Below are positions 43,124 to 50,988 of a stretch of 64,000 nucleotides of DNA, in pieces (the first letter of the stretch is position 1; each line of letters opens with the position of its first letter). Source of the DNA: Thermococcus sibiricus MM 739 (GTDB lineage: Archaea; Methanobacteriota_B; Thermococci; Thermococcales; Thermococcaceae); NCBI RefSeq assembly GCF_000022545.1, contig NC_012883.1, forward strand, positions 1,781,801-1,845,800, given 5' to 3'. A program made the translations under genes and the position numbers. Below the pieces are notes generated by a model. It was given only the letters and a program-made list of their open reading frames with translations, did no database searches and had not been told where the DNA came from.

Positions 43124-43255
43124 TAGGGGGTAGTGATCGCGTGAATCAGCTTGTGAGAGTGAGGCTACTGGCAACAGGATGCCGAATGAACTCTCACAAA
43201 ACCCCGCCCGTAAGGCCAGGGTAGTTCACTCCCATAAACTCTTTTTTGATTTTTT
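43124..43255 (+). ncRNA. Structured RNA candidate 2, solo TnpB-type guide-RNA-like locus
   Basis: A ~130-nt GC-rich transcript candidate. A perfect 10-bp stem TTGTGAGAGT/ACTCTCACAA encloses GGC-CTG-GCAA-CAG-GCC with a GNRA loop. Next comes a hairpin CCCCGCCC-GTAA-GGCCAGGG, then TAGTTCAC and T-runs (43242-43256). The hairpin-TAGTTCAC ending is the same as in the IS605 remnant at 7605-7632, supporting a transposon right-end/guide-RNA origin. No tnpB is next to it, and it has its own promoter. Confidence 0.5.
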
Positions 43256-43394
43256 GGGCAAATCCTCATATTATTATTGCCGCGGCGTTCTTGCTTTCAT
43301 CGATGGCTATTACCACATCCATATATTATCCCAAGTCTTATCATTGAGTTGGATTTATAACAATTTTTATGATAGTTTTAGCGGGGGTTGATCT

Positions 43395-43449
43395 TGCTAA
43401 TTTTTACTGTCAAAAATTTTTATTGTATGAATGGTAGTAAAGATTTAGT
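43395..43449 (+). repeat. Imperfect ~55-bp direct repeat, copy A
   Basis: From TGCTAATTTTT to GAAT GGTAGTAAAGATTTAG it matches 47024-47079 with about seven differences. The second copy is the rmlA promoter region; this copy is 5' of the AbiE genes. Confidence 0.75.
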
Positions 43450-43474
43450 AGGTATGCCGAAAAATTTATTAAGT

Positions 43475-43495
43475 TGGTGACCATAATAGTCACCA
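43475..43495 (+). promoter_or_regulatory. AbiE operator palindrome
   Basis: TGGTGAC-CATAATA-GTCACCA, perfect 7-bp arms, ending 1 nt before the ATG of the AbiEi-like gene and downstream of a TATA-like AAAAATTTATT (43460-43470). AbiEi proteins repress their own operons by binding such repeats; that is established for bacterial AbiE. Confidence 0.65.
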
Positions 43496-43496
43496 T

Positions 43497-44285
43497 ATGG
43501 CGAAAAATTACTATCTCACAAAAACTGAGCAGGGGGTAATCAGTGTCATTAAAGGCGCTGATATAGTGACAGTTCAAGAGATAAAGGGATTATTCCCGGA
43601 ATTAAGTGATGACATGATTAAGAAAGTGCTTTCGAGCCTCGCGAGAAAGGGTTACCTCTACAGACTTAAAAGGGGCATATACCTGGTAAACGAAGAGCCG
43701 GGGAGGCCACTGATAAAAAACCCATACCGGATAGCGCTCGCCCTTTTCCCGGGCTACGTTGCATTCTCTTCAGCACTGAGGCTCTATGGCCTTATCGAGT
43801 ATGAGCCCTTCACGATCTTTGTGGCAACACCAGAAAAGTCCGGTAAGAGAGAAATAGGCGAATACACCATAAAGGCCATTGCCCTGGGAGAAAAAGCGAT
43901 TGGAATGGCCCTTAAGGATGGGGTCTACACGTCCACCCTGGCCAAAACTTTCTTCGACTGCTTTTACAAGCCGGCCTACTGCGGGGGTTATTCCGAAATA
44001 ACGAAAGCCCTCTATGAAGCCGAAAAAATAGACTGGGAGGAGTTCTTGAGCTATTTTAAACGCTTTGCAAGTGATTCGCTTTGCCAGAGGACAGGCTACA
44101 TTTTGGAGCTCGTGAAAAGCCTTGGTGTCAATGTTCCAGAGGAGGTTATTGAATACTTTAGGGGCAGGGTTAGGGCCTGGAGTAAGTTAGTTCCGACCCT
44201 TCCTTCTAGGGGGGAGGGAGTCAGGGAATGGAAGCTGATCGACAACCTCGGAAAGGAAAGGATTCTGGGGTGGGCGTATGGATGA
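43497..44285 (+). CDS. abiEi: AbiEi-family antitoxin/transcriptional regulator
   Basis: A 262-aa protein with an N-terminal winged helix (LTKTEQGVISVIKGADIVTV to RKGYLYRLKRGIYLVN, ~7-67) and an AbiEi C-domain (YVAFSSALRLYGLIEYEP, TIFVATPEKSGKREI, VYTSTLAKTFFDCFYKPAYCGG). It neutralises the AbiEii nucleotidyltransferase toxin and represses the operon through the palindrome at its start. It overlaps the toxin gene by 8 nt. Near-leaderless mRNA predicted. Confidence 0.88.
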   Translation: MAKNYYLTKTEQGVISVIKGADIVTVQEIKGLFPELSDDMIKKVLSSLARKGYLYRLKRGIYLVNEEPGRPLIKNPYRIALALFPGYVAFSSALRLYGLIEYEPFTIFVATPEKSGKREIGEYTIKAIALGEKAIGMALKDGVYTSTLAKTFFDCFYKPAYCGGYSEITKALYEAEKIDWEEFLSYFKRFASDSLCQRTGYILELVKSLGVNVPEEVIEYFRGRVRAWSKLVPTLPSRGEGVREWKLIDNLGKERILGWAYG

Positions 44286-44688
44286 AAGGATGCTAAAACT
44301 CATAGCCGCGAAGACCGGGTGGGGTTTGAACTACGTGGACAAGGAGGAGAAGATATCATTGCTCTTAAGCCAGCTGTGGGAAATTTTCGGTGAGAAGGCA
44401 ATCCTAAAAGGTGGCACTGGACTCAACAGGGTTTATTTAGCCAGAATTGGGACGGTGAGGTTCTCTGAGGATATGGATATAGACTACTTCAACGGTGATG
44501 TTGAGACCTCTGCTCAGGAAATAGTTGAGGGGATGAAAGGGATAGAGGGCTTCAACGTGAAAGGGTCAAGGATTCTCCATAGGACGTTTCGCTTTGACTG
44601 TTATTACACCAACACGCTCGGAAACAGGGATAGGGTGAAGGTGGAGTTCTACCTCAGCAGACCCGTTCTGGTTATCCGCTACTTTTAA
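44278..44688 (+). pseudogene. abiEii: AbiEii-like nucleotidyltransferase toxin, 5' part, cut by IS607
   Basis: The N-terminal ~130 residues of an AbiEii/AbiGii-type DUF1814 toxin: AILKGGTGLNRVYL (GG-S/T nucleotide site), RFSEDMDIDYF (D-x-D metal site), VKVEFYLSRPV. The native sequence ends near 44666; the last codons (LVIRYF) already belong to the inserted element. The rest of the gene continues at about 46507. Confidence 0.85.
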
Positions 44689-44717
44689 AACATGTGAAAC
44701 TATCGTAGCGGATAACC
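44670..44717 (-). ncRNA. IS607 right-end hairpin / 3' end of the TnpB guide RNA
   Basis: A perfect 13-bp stem GGTTATCCGCTAC / GTAGCGGATAACC overlaps the tnpB stop codon at the element's right end. TnpB guide RNAs end at such a scaffold, followed by flanking DNA as guide; here the guide would read from the toxin gene (AGAACGGGTCTGCTGAG on the minus strand). Function inferred. Confidence 0.55.
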
Positions 44718-45853
44718 TTCCCTCCTCCCGTCTTCATCGGAGGGCTTTCGAGGGGAACGGTTACTCCCCACATCTTCAGGGCCCTCAAGCGGATGTTCCA
44801 AGAGCCGACAACATCCCTGTCGGCTTCAAAACCACAATTTGAGCACTTCAAAACCCTGTGCCCATTCGGGCTTAGTTTTCCCCCACATATCGGACACAGG
44901 GAGGAAGTGTAAGCCGGATCAACAAAAACAACCTTTACGCCCTTCAACTTCGCCTTGTACTCGATAATTGACTGGAGCTTGTGAAAACTCCACCTGTGGA
45001 GACGGCCATTCATCTCAGCCGAATATCTGATTGACTCTCGGATTCCAGTCAAATCCTCCAAAGCAATCCCGCCGTACTTCTCGGCCAGTTCAACAATTTT
45101 GTTAGCGAGTTTGTAGTAGAGGTCGTCCAGCCTGTTCCTTTCTCTTTCACCGTACTTTTCGAGGAGTCTCTGCCTCTTCTTGCCGACTTTGACTTTCTTC
45201 TGGATTTTTCTCCGCTTTACAAAATAGCCAGTCCTAATCTCTCTCTCGTGGGTGATTATCTGGACGAATTCGCCGTCTGAAAGGCTGAGCGTTATATTGT
45301 TCTCGTTCAAGTCCACACCAACAAAATCTTCGGGTTCTTTAACCTCGACTTCCTTCGAGAAGACGACATTGATGAAGACGCCCTTAGGCGTTCTCACGAG
45401 CCACGCTTGGCCAACCTTCCAGCCCCTGAACTTCCCGTGGTGCTTTGCCGGGTAAAATTCCAGGGTTATTCTCCCCTTCGGAGTGGAGAGTTTGATTATT
45501 CCCTTCTCAAGGTCAAGTTTAAACAAGTGATCATCGAGCATTATGGAATCTTTTTTGAACACTGGCCTTCCATTGGCTTTTCCCCTTCTCTTTCTCTTCC
45601 GATAGTTCTTGTAAATTGATGAGGCCATTTGACAGGCCGTGTAGTGGTAGTGACTTGGAAGCTCTGGATAATCTTTTCTCAATTCTTCATACTTTTCCTT
45701 TTTGAGCCGTTTAAAACTCGTGATGTTGTTCTCAAAGGCATAGGTGATTAGGGAGTTCACAATATCACGGTAGGTTGAGAAGAGTTCATCTAACCCGTCG
45801 GGAGTTTCCTTCAGCTTGAATTTGGCCGTGAGTTTAATCGTCTCTGAGGGCAT
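44672..45853 (-). CDS. tnpB: TnpB RNA-guided nuclease of IS607
   Basis: A 393-aa protein of full TnpB length. RuvC motifs: D181 in VGVDLNENNITLSL, E266 in GIALEDLTGIRES, D345/D347 in EADRDVVGSWNI. The zinc ribbon is C320-x2-C323 and C337-x2-C340. The N-terminal wedge/helical region (1-170) is intact. TnpB cuts DNA matching its guide RNA and helps retain the element at its site. The frame is undamaged, so it may be active. GAGGCGGT precedes the ATG. Confidence 0.92.
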   Translation of the reverse strand: MPSETIKLTAKFKLKETPDGLDELFSTYRDIVNSLITYAFENNITSFKRLKKEKYEELRKDYPELPSHYHYTACQMASSIYKNYRKRKRRGKANGRPVFKKDSIMLDDHLFKLDLEKGIIKLSTPKGRITLEFYPAKHHGKFRGWKVGQAWLVRTPKGVFINVVFSKEVEVKEPEDFVGVDLNENNITLSLSDGEFVQIITHEREIRTGYFVKRRKIQKKVKVGKKRQRLLEKYGERERNRLDDLYYKLANKIVELAEKYGGIALEDLTGIRESIRYSAEMNGRLHRWSFHKLQSIIEYKAKLKGVKVVFVDPAYTSSLCPICGGKLSPNGHRVLKCSNCGFEADRDVVGSWNIRLRALKMWGVTVPLESPPMKTGGGKVIRYDSFTCFKSSG

Positions 45854-46442
45854 TCTTTACCGCCTCGACGAGGCGTTTTTTCTTGTGGGAACGCATCCCA
45901 TAAAGCTTTCCAGCGAAAGAGGTTACAATTGCTAGTAAGTCCTCGACAAGCTCTTTTTCTGGAGTCTTCTCTTCATCGTCAAAGATTACTTCGATTTCAA
46001 CGCCGTGGGAGTTGAAGTATTGTTTGAGGTATTTGAAGCCAAAGCGGGTGAGCCTGTCCTTGTATGTTATCACGACTTTGGTTATTTCTCCATTCTCAAC
46101 GAGTTTGAAGAGTTGTTTTAGGCCCTTCCTATTTTCATTCAATCCTGATGAAATGTCGGTAAGAATTTTCACAACTTGATAACCCTTGGAGGAGCAGTAG
46201 TTTTTGAGGTATTCGGCTTGCCTCTCCAAGTCTTCTTTTTGGTCTTGGCTTGAGACCCTAGCGTAAATAACGACTTTATCAAGAGTTTTGCCTTCAAGGA
46301 GTCTCTTAATCTCGCTTTCTGGAACTCTGTATTCTTTGCCGATTCTGTGAGCTTTAAGTTTGCCCGATTGTATCCAGCGGAGGATTGTCATCTTGGAAAC
46401 TCCGAGTTTCTTTGCTGCTTCGCCAGTTCGGTAAAGTCTCAT
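45834..46442 (-). CDS. tnpA: IS607-family serine recombinase TnpA
   Basis: A 202-aa transposase with an N-terminal MerR-like helix-turn-helix (RTGEAAKKLGVSKMTILRWI, ~4-50) and a serine recombinase domain. The nucleophile region is VVIYARVSSQDQKEDLERQ, with TDISSGLNENRKGL and VITYKDRLTRFGF carrying the catalytic arginines. Length and domain order are typical of IS607. The ATG at 46442 has GGGTGAG upstream and a TATA-like TTTTAAATAC at about 46474-46484, inside the element. Confidence 0.92.
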   Translation of the reverse strand: MRLYRTGEAAKKLGVSKMTILRWIQSGKLKAHRIGKEYRVPESEIKRLLEGKTLDKVVIYARVSSQDQKEDLERQAEYLKNYCSSKGYQVVKILTDISSGLNENRKGLKQLFKLVENGEITKVVITYKDRLTRFGFKYLKQYFNSHGVEIEVIFDDEEKTPEKELVEDLLAIVTSFAGKLYGMRSHKKKRLVEAVKNALRDD

Positions 46443-46506
46443 CGCTCTCACCCAAGATAAATAAGTGTCAAAAGTATTTAAAAGTTTCGCTTGTTATTAT
46501 ATACGA

Positions 46507-46908
46507 AACAGCCCCTGCCTCGAAGCGAGAGTTGAGCTGGTGAAGTCTCCTTTCCTGGATTCTTACCCCACGATGTTCAGGGTTTATTCTCTGGAGGATC
46601 TGCTTGCAAAGAAGGTCGTTGCCCTTTACAGCCGCATGGAGGGCAAGGACATCTACGATGTCTTTCATGCTCTTAACTTGGACTTGGAGGTCGACAAGTT
46701 CCTAAAAGCTCTGGAACTCAACCTGAGGTTCTACCGCATAGAAGGTGATTTCTGGAGTGAGTTGATTGATAAGTTGGCTCAGGCAAAGGAAAATGCCCGC
46801 CAGATCGGCAATTCGACCAACCACTTCATTCCCAAGACACTGCGGCCTAACTGGGAGGAGCTCATTGAGAGCCTGCGCTTCAGGATGAGGAAATTTTCTT
46901 CGGAATAG
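46507..46908 (+). pseudogene. abiEii: AbiEii-like nucleotidyltransferase toxin, 3' part
   Basis: Continuation of the toxin after the insertion: CLEARVELVKSPFLDSYPT, VYSLEDLLAKKVVALYSRME then GKDIYDVFHAL, the helical C-terminal half typical of DUF1814 proteins (E-x-x-A-x-K and KD-x-Y-D motifs). It has no ribosome binding site of its own, so the toxin is probably dead while the IS is present. Confidence 0.82.
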
Positions 46909-46963
46909 TCCTCGATGACTATGAAAACATCATAATTCGCTCCTTTCACTGGGGTATAACAAG

Positions 46964-47038
46964 TTAAACTTCTCCCAAAGCTTTCAGAATTGCGTCAAAA
47001 ATTCCCTCAGCATTTTCATCCCATGCTAATTTTTCACT
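46964..47038 (-). pseudogene. Possible C-terminal end of a lost glycosyltransferase gene
   Basis: 25 codons on the minus strand read SEKLAWDENAEGIFDAILKA then LGEV and a stop, resembling the tail of GT4 enzymes (W-x-x-x-A/E helices). It overlaps the direct repeat at 47024-47079. Weak evidence. Confidence 0.3.
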
Positions 47039-47079
47039 GCCAAAAATTTTTAATTATATAAATGGTAGTGAAGATTTGG
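47024..47079 (+). repeat. Imperfect ~55-bp direct repeat, copy B (rmlA promoter region)
   Basis: Matches 43395-43449. It holds the TATA-like ATTTTTAATTATATAAAT (47045-47062) that drives rmlA. The two copies bracket the AbiE/IS607 module. Confidence 0.75.
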
Positions 47080-47088
47080 TGTGACCAA

Positions 47089-48147
47089 ATGAAAGCTCTA
47101 ATTTTATCTGGTGGTCATGGTACTAGATTAAGGCCCTTAACTTATTCCCAGCAGAAGCAGCTTATACCGGTTGCAAATAAGCCCGTTCTATTTTATGCTA
47201 TTGAGGACGTCATAGAGGCGGGAATTCACGATATCGGAATAATAGTTGGGCCAAGCAAGGAGCAGGTTATTGAAACTGTGAAAAGCGTTGACTGGGACGC
47301 TGAGATAGAGTTCATCTATCAAGGAGAGCCCAAGGGGTTGGCCCATGCGATAAAGGTTGCGAGTGATTATCTCGGTGATGACGATTTTGTGATGTATCTT
47401 GGCGATAACATACTCAGGGAGGGCATAGTTAGGCACTTGGAGCACTTTAAAGAGGAGAATTTTGATGCAAGCATACTTCTTCAGGAGGTTCCGAATCCTC
47501 AGCAGTTCGGTGTTGCCGAGCTTAGTGAGGACGGAAGGACGATTAAGCGTTTAATTGAAAAGCCAAAAGTTCCCCCGAGCAATCTGGCCTTGGTGGGGGT
47601 TTACTTCTTCAAGCCCATAGTTCACGAGGCTGTGAGGAACATAAAGCCCTCATGGCGCGATGAACTGGAAATTACTGACGCCATTCAGTGGCTCATTGAC
47701 CACGGGTATAGAGTTGGCTGGACGAAGGTCACGGGCTGGTGGAAAGATACTGGAAAGCCCGAGGATATTCTTGAGGCCAACAGACTTATCTTGGACGACA
47801 TAAAAACGAGCATTAAAGTAAAAACTAAGGCCAGAATCCACGGGAGGGTGGTAATTGAAGAAGGGGCTCAAATTGATGAGAGCACAGTGATTAAGGGCCC
47901 GGTAGTGATCGGCAGGAACGTCGTGATAAAGAACTCCTACATCGGCCCGTACACGAGCATTGGAAATAACTGCGTTATAGAGAACACCGAGGTTGAGGAC
48001 TCTATAATCCTGCCCGACAGCGAGATAAGGGACGCTGGCAGAATCGTGGAGAGCCTTATCGGGAGGGGCGTTAAGATAGTAAGGGGCAACAGCCACCCCC
48101 TCGGAAGGAAGTTCGTCATCGGCGACAACTCTAGAATAATCCTGTGA
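47089..48147 (+). CDS. rmlA: Glucose-1-phosphate thymidylyltransferase, long archaeal form
   Basis: A 352-aa protein. The N-terminal nucleotidyltransferase has the signature LSGGHGTRLRPLTYSQQKQL, then MYLGDNIL (metal site) and IEKPKVPPSNLALVGVYFF. A C-terminal beta-helix extension (~245-352, ARIHGRVVIEEGAQID, VKNSYIG-type repeats) is found in archaeal and actinomycete long forms. It makes dTDP-glucose from dTTP and Glc-1-P, the first step for rhamnose and other 6-deoxysugars. ATG at 47089 after GGTGTG; TATA at about 47047-47062. Confidence 0.93.
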   Translation: MKALILSGGHGTRLRPLTYSQQKQLIPVANKPVLFYAIEDVIEAGIHDIGIIVGPSKEQVIETVKSVDWDAEIEFIYQGEPKGLAHAIKVASDYLGDDDFVMYLGDNILREGIVRHLEHFKEENFDASILLQEVPNPQQFGVAELSEDGRTIKRLIEKPKVPPSNLALVGVYFFKPIVHEAVRNIKPSWRDELEITDAIQWLIDHGYRVGWTKVTGWWKDTGKPEDILEANRLILDDIKTSIKVKTKARIHGRVVIEEGAQIDESTVIKGPVVIGRNVVIKNSYIGPYTSIGNNCVIENTEVEDSIILPDSEIRDAGRIVESLIGRGVKIVRGNSHPLGRKFVIGDNSRIIL

Positions 48148-48156
48148 GGTGAAAGC

Positions 48157-49158
48157 ATGAGGCTTTTGGTAACCGGTGGGATGGGCTTCATAGGGAGCAA
48201 CTTCATCCGCTATGTTTTAGATAAGCACGATGACTGGGAGGTTATAAACCTTGACAAGCTCGGCTACGGCTCGAACCCGGCGAACCTGAAGGACTTTGAA
48301 GGCGATGAAAGGTATACGTTCGTTAAAGGGGACATAAACGACTTCGAGCTTGTTTCTAAGCTAATAAAGGAAGTTGATGCCGTTGTGAACTTCGCTGCCG
48401 AATCGCACGTGGACAGGAGCATTTCAACCCCCTACGCATTCATTGAGAGCAACGTCCTCGGCGTTTACACTATTCTTGAAGCTATAAGGAAAGTTAACCC
48501 CGAGGTTCGCCTAGTTCACATTAGTAGCGACGAAGTCCATGGAGACATCATGAAGGGCTCTTTCACCGAAGAGGACAGGCTTATGCCTTCTTCGCCTTAT
48601 TCCGCAAGCAAAGCAGCGGGAGACACTTTAGTCCTCGGGTGGGCCAGGACTTACAATCTAAACGCCTCAATAACTAGATGTACGAACAACTACGGCCCGT
48701 ACCAGTTCCCCGAAAAGCTAATCCCTAAGACGATAATAAGAGCTAGCATGGGGCTCAAGATACCAATCTATGGAACTGGCCAGAACGTGAGGGACTGGAT
48801 TTACGTTGAGGATCATGTGAGGGCCGTTGAAGCGGTTTTACTCAAGGGCGAGCCAAGGGAGATCTACAATATCTCCGCTGGAGAGGAGAGGACAAACCTC
48901 GAGGTCGTTAAGACGATACTGAAGCTCATGGGGAAGGACGAAGACTTGATAGAGTTTGTCGAGGACAGGCCCGGGCACGACCTAAGGTACTCGCTCGACT
49001 CCTGGAAAATAATGAGGGACTTGAAGTGGAGGCCCAAGGTGAGCTTCGAGGAGGGAATAAAAAAGACTGTAGAGTGGTATCTCAACAACGAGTGGTGGTG
49101 GAGGCCTTTGGTTGATGAGAAAGTCCTCCATCCAACGCCGTGGAAGCTGAGGTGGTAG
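48157..49158 (+). CDS. rmlB: dTDP-glucose 4,6-dehydratase
   Basis: A 333-aa extended SDR: NAD-binding GGMGFIGSNF at 7-16, catalytic SSDEVHGD with D125/E126, Y148 and K152 in SPYSASKAAGD, and substrate loops NNYGPYQFPEKLIP. It converts dTDP-glucose to dTDP-4-keto-6-deoxyglucose, the branch point for rhamnose (RmlC/D) and the 3-amino sugar route encoded at 53-57 kb. 9 nt after rmlA with AGGTGA upstream. Confidence 0.95.
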   Translation: MRLLVTGGMGFIGSNFIRYVLDKHDDWEVINLDKLGYGSNPANLKDFEGDERYTFVKGDINDFELVSKLIKEVDAVVNFAAESHVDRSISTPYAFIESNVLGVYTILEAIRKVNPEVRLVHISSDEVHGDIMKGSFTEEDRLMPSSPYSASKAAGDTLVLGWARTYNLNASITRCTNNYGPYQFPEKLIPKTIIRASMGLKIPIYGTGQNVRDWIYVEDHVRAVEAVLLKGEPREIYNISAGEERTNLEVVKTILKLMGKDEDLIEFVEDRPGHDLRYSLDSWKIMRDLKWRPKVSFEEGIKKTVEWYLNNEWWWRPLVDEKVLHPTPWKLRW

Positions 49159-49232
49159 CGGGCCAGAGGAAAACATAGGGAAAGTTTATTTAGCCCCTAG
49201 ACGTGATTGATTATCTGAGGAGTGGAATATGA

Positions 49233-49457
49233 ATGCCAATCATCGTTGAGGCTGTTTATGAGAATGGAGTCCTCAAGCCCTTAAAGAAACTAAATCTGAA
49301 AGACGGTCAAAAAGTCAGGATTAAAGTTGAGTTAGATGTGTCCGAGTACTACGGAGTATTTGGGAAAGCTTCCTCGAAAGAATTAAAAGAACTGGAAGAG
49401 GAGGTCAAAATTTTCTTAAAAGGTGATAAAGATGCCCTTCGACTTCAAAAGGCTTGA
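49233..49457 (+). CDS. DUF104/AF2212-like antitoxin, orphan
   Basis: A 74-aa protein starting MPIIVEAVYENGVLKPLKKL with LKDGQKVRIKVE, the signature of the DUF104 (AF2212-like) family, usually the antitoxin of a PIN-domain VapC. No PIN gene follows; rmlC starts 26 nt before its stop. It may be a surviving antitoxin or a regulator of the rml operon. Confidence 0.82.
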   Translation: MPIIVEAVYENGVLKPLKKLNLKDGQKVRIKVELDVSEYYGVFGKASSKELKELEEEVKIFLKGDKDALRLQKA

Positions 49458-49989
49458 GATTCCTGATGTTATTTTAATCAAGCCCAAGGTCTTTGAGGAC
49501 GAGAGGGGCTTCTTCATGGAGACGTACAAAAAGCCTGATTTTGAAAAGGCTGGCATAAAGGGAGACTTTATTCAGGACAATCACTCGAAGTCCAAGTATG
49601 GAGTCCTCAGAGGATTGCACTTTCAGCGAGAGCCCTATGCTCAAGCAAAGATTGTGAGATGTATTAGGGGAGTAATCTACGACGTTGCCGTTGACTTGAG
49701 GAAAGACTCGCCGACCTTTGGTAAGTGGGTTGGTGTTATTCTTTCGGAGCACAACAAATGGCAACTTTACATCCCTAAGGGCTTTGCCCATGGCTTCCTT
49801 GTGCTTAGCGACGTTGCTGAAGTAGTTTACAAAGTTGATAACGTCTATGCTCCTAATTACGAAGGTGGCATAATATGGAACGACCCCGACATAGGCATAG
49901 ACTGGCCGGTTGACAAGCCGACAGTCTCAGAAAAAGATATGAAGTGGCCGACGCTGAGGGAAGCCATCGAGAGGGGCTGGGTCTTCTGA
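49432..49989 (+). CDS. rmlC: dTDP-4-dehydrorhamnose 3,5-epimerase
   Basis: A 185-aa cupin. GFFMETYKKPDF, DNHSKSKYGVLRGLHFQ (catalytic His), VDLRKDSPTFGKWVG and IPKGFAHGFLVLSD are the family landmarks. It epimerises C3 and C5 of dTDP-4-keto-6-deoxyglucose. The ATG at 49432 has AGGTGATAAAG upstream, inside the DUF104 gene. Next gene rmlD follows after 9 nt. Confidence 0.95.
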   Translation: MPFDFKRLEIPDVILIKPKVFEDERGFFMETYKKPDFEKAGIKGDFIQDNHSKSKYGVLRGLHFQREPYAQAKIVRCIRGVIYDVAVDLRKDSPTFGKWVGVILSEHNKWQLYIPKGFAHGFLVLSDVAEVVYKVDNVYAPNYEGGIIWNDPDIGIDWPVDKPTVSEKDMKWPTLREAIERGWVF

Positions 49990-49998
49990 GGTGATTCC

Positions 49999-50862
49999 AT
50001 GAGGGTAGCCATCATCGGAGCCAACGGACAGCTGGGGAGTGATTTGGTTGAAGTATTTGGGAGTGATTCTTCCTTTGAAGTGGTTCCCTTAACTCACTCC
50101 GACCTTGACGTTACTATTCTAGATACCTTGGAAGTCTTGAAGAAGCTCAAGCCCGATGTGATTATTAATACGGCAGCATATGTCAGGGTTGACGATGCCG
50201 AGCTCTACCCTGAGAAGGCCTTTCAAGTTAATGCTATTGGAGCTCTGAACGTTGCGAGGGTCGCTGAGGAAATAGATGCAGTTAATGTTTACATCAGCAC
50301 TGATTATGTGTTTGACGGAAGCAAGGGCGAACCTTACACCGAGGAGGATATCCCAAACCCGATAAACGTTTATGGTTTAAGCAAGTACGCTGGAGAGATA
50401 TTCACCAAGAACTACTCCAGAAAACACTACATCATTAGAGTTGCGAGTCTGTACGGAAAGGCTGGGGCGAGCGGGAAGGGCGGCAACTTCGTCGAGTTCA
50501 TGGTTCAAAAAGCCAAGAGAGGAGAAGAGATTAGAGTGGTGGATGACCAATTCATGAGCCCGACCTACACGAAGGACGTTGCAAGGACTCTAAAGAAGCT
50601 TTTGGAATTAAAGCCGGAGTTCGGCGTTTATCATATGGTCAATGATGGCTTCTGTTCTTGGTACGAGTTCACGAAGGCGATATTCGAGATTTTAGGCTGG
50701 GAGGTTGATGTTAGGCCGATAAAGTCGGACGAGCTCAAGAGGCTTGCAAAGAGACCAAGGTTTTCCGCTTTGAGGAATAAGAGGCTTGAGGGGCTCGGCC
50801 TGAAGATGAGACCTTGGAGAAGTGCTTTGAAGGAGTATTTGAGGGAGAAGGGATATATTTAA
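49999..50862 (+). CDS. rmlD: dTDP-4-dehydrorhamnose reductase
   Basis: A 287-aa SDR: IIGANGQLGSDLVEVF at the N-terminus, INTAAYVRVDDAELYPEKAF, STDYVFDGSKGEPYTEED, and Y-x3-K in INVYGLSKYAGE. It reduces the 4-keto sugar to dTDP-L-rhamnose, completing the four-gene pathway. AGGTGATTCC precedes the ATG. The downstream ~125 nt hold only a 17-codon frame and a promoter for the flippase. Confidence 0.95.
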   Translation: MRVAIIGANGQLGSDLVEVFGSDSSFEVVPLTHSDLDVTILDTLEVLKKLKPDVIINTAAYVRVDDAELYPEKAFQVNAIGALNVARVAEEIDAVNVYISTDYVFDGSKGEPYTEEDIPNPINVYGLSKYAGEIFTKNYSRKHYIIRVASLYGKAGASGKGGNFVEFMVQKAKRGEEIRVVDDQFMSPTYTKDVARTLKKLLELKPEFGVYHMVNDGFCSWYEFTKAIFEILGWEVDVRPIKSDELKRLAKRPRFSALRNKRLEGLGLKMRPWRSALKEYLREKGYI

Positions 50863-50988
50863 GAGTCAAACATGAGTTAAATGGGTCGAGGGATTCAATG
50901 AGCGAGGTAATCTTTTCTTGGACGTCGAGTAACAATGGCAACTCTTAAAAAGCAACGTTTTTATTAGATTTCTGAGCGAGGTGCAATT

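Larger units (their letters stand above)
44666..46506 (-). mobile_element. IS607-family insertion sequence (serine recombinase TnpA + TnpB)
   Basis: About 1.84 kb inserted into the AbiEii toxin gene and oriented on the minus strand. It encodes an IS607-type serine transposase and TnpB overlapping by 20 nt. IS607 elements have no terminal inverted repeats, so the ends are set by where the toxin frame stops making sense, within ~10 nt. Confidence 0.85.

Noticed and set aside
50898..50948. Short frame MSEVIFSWTSSNNGNS before the flippase gene
   Set aside because: Only 16 codons, no family; too little to call a gene.
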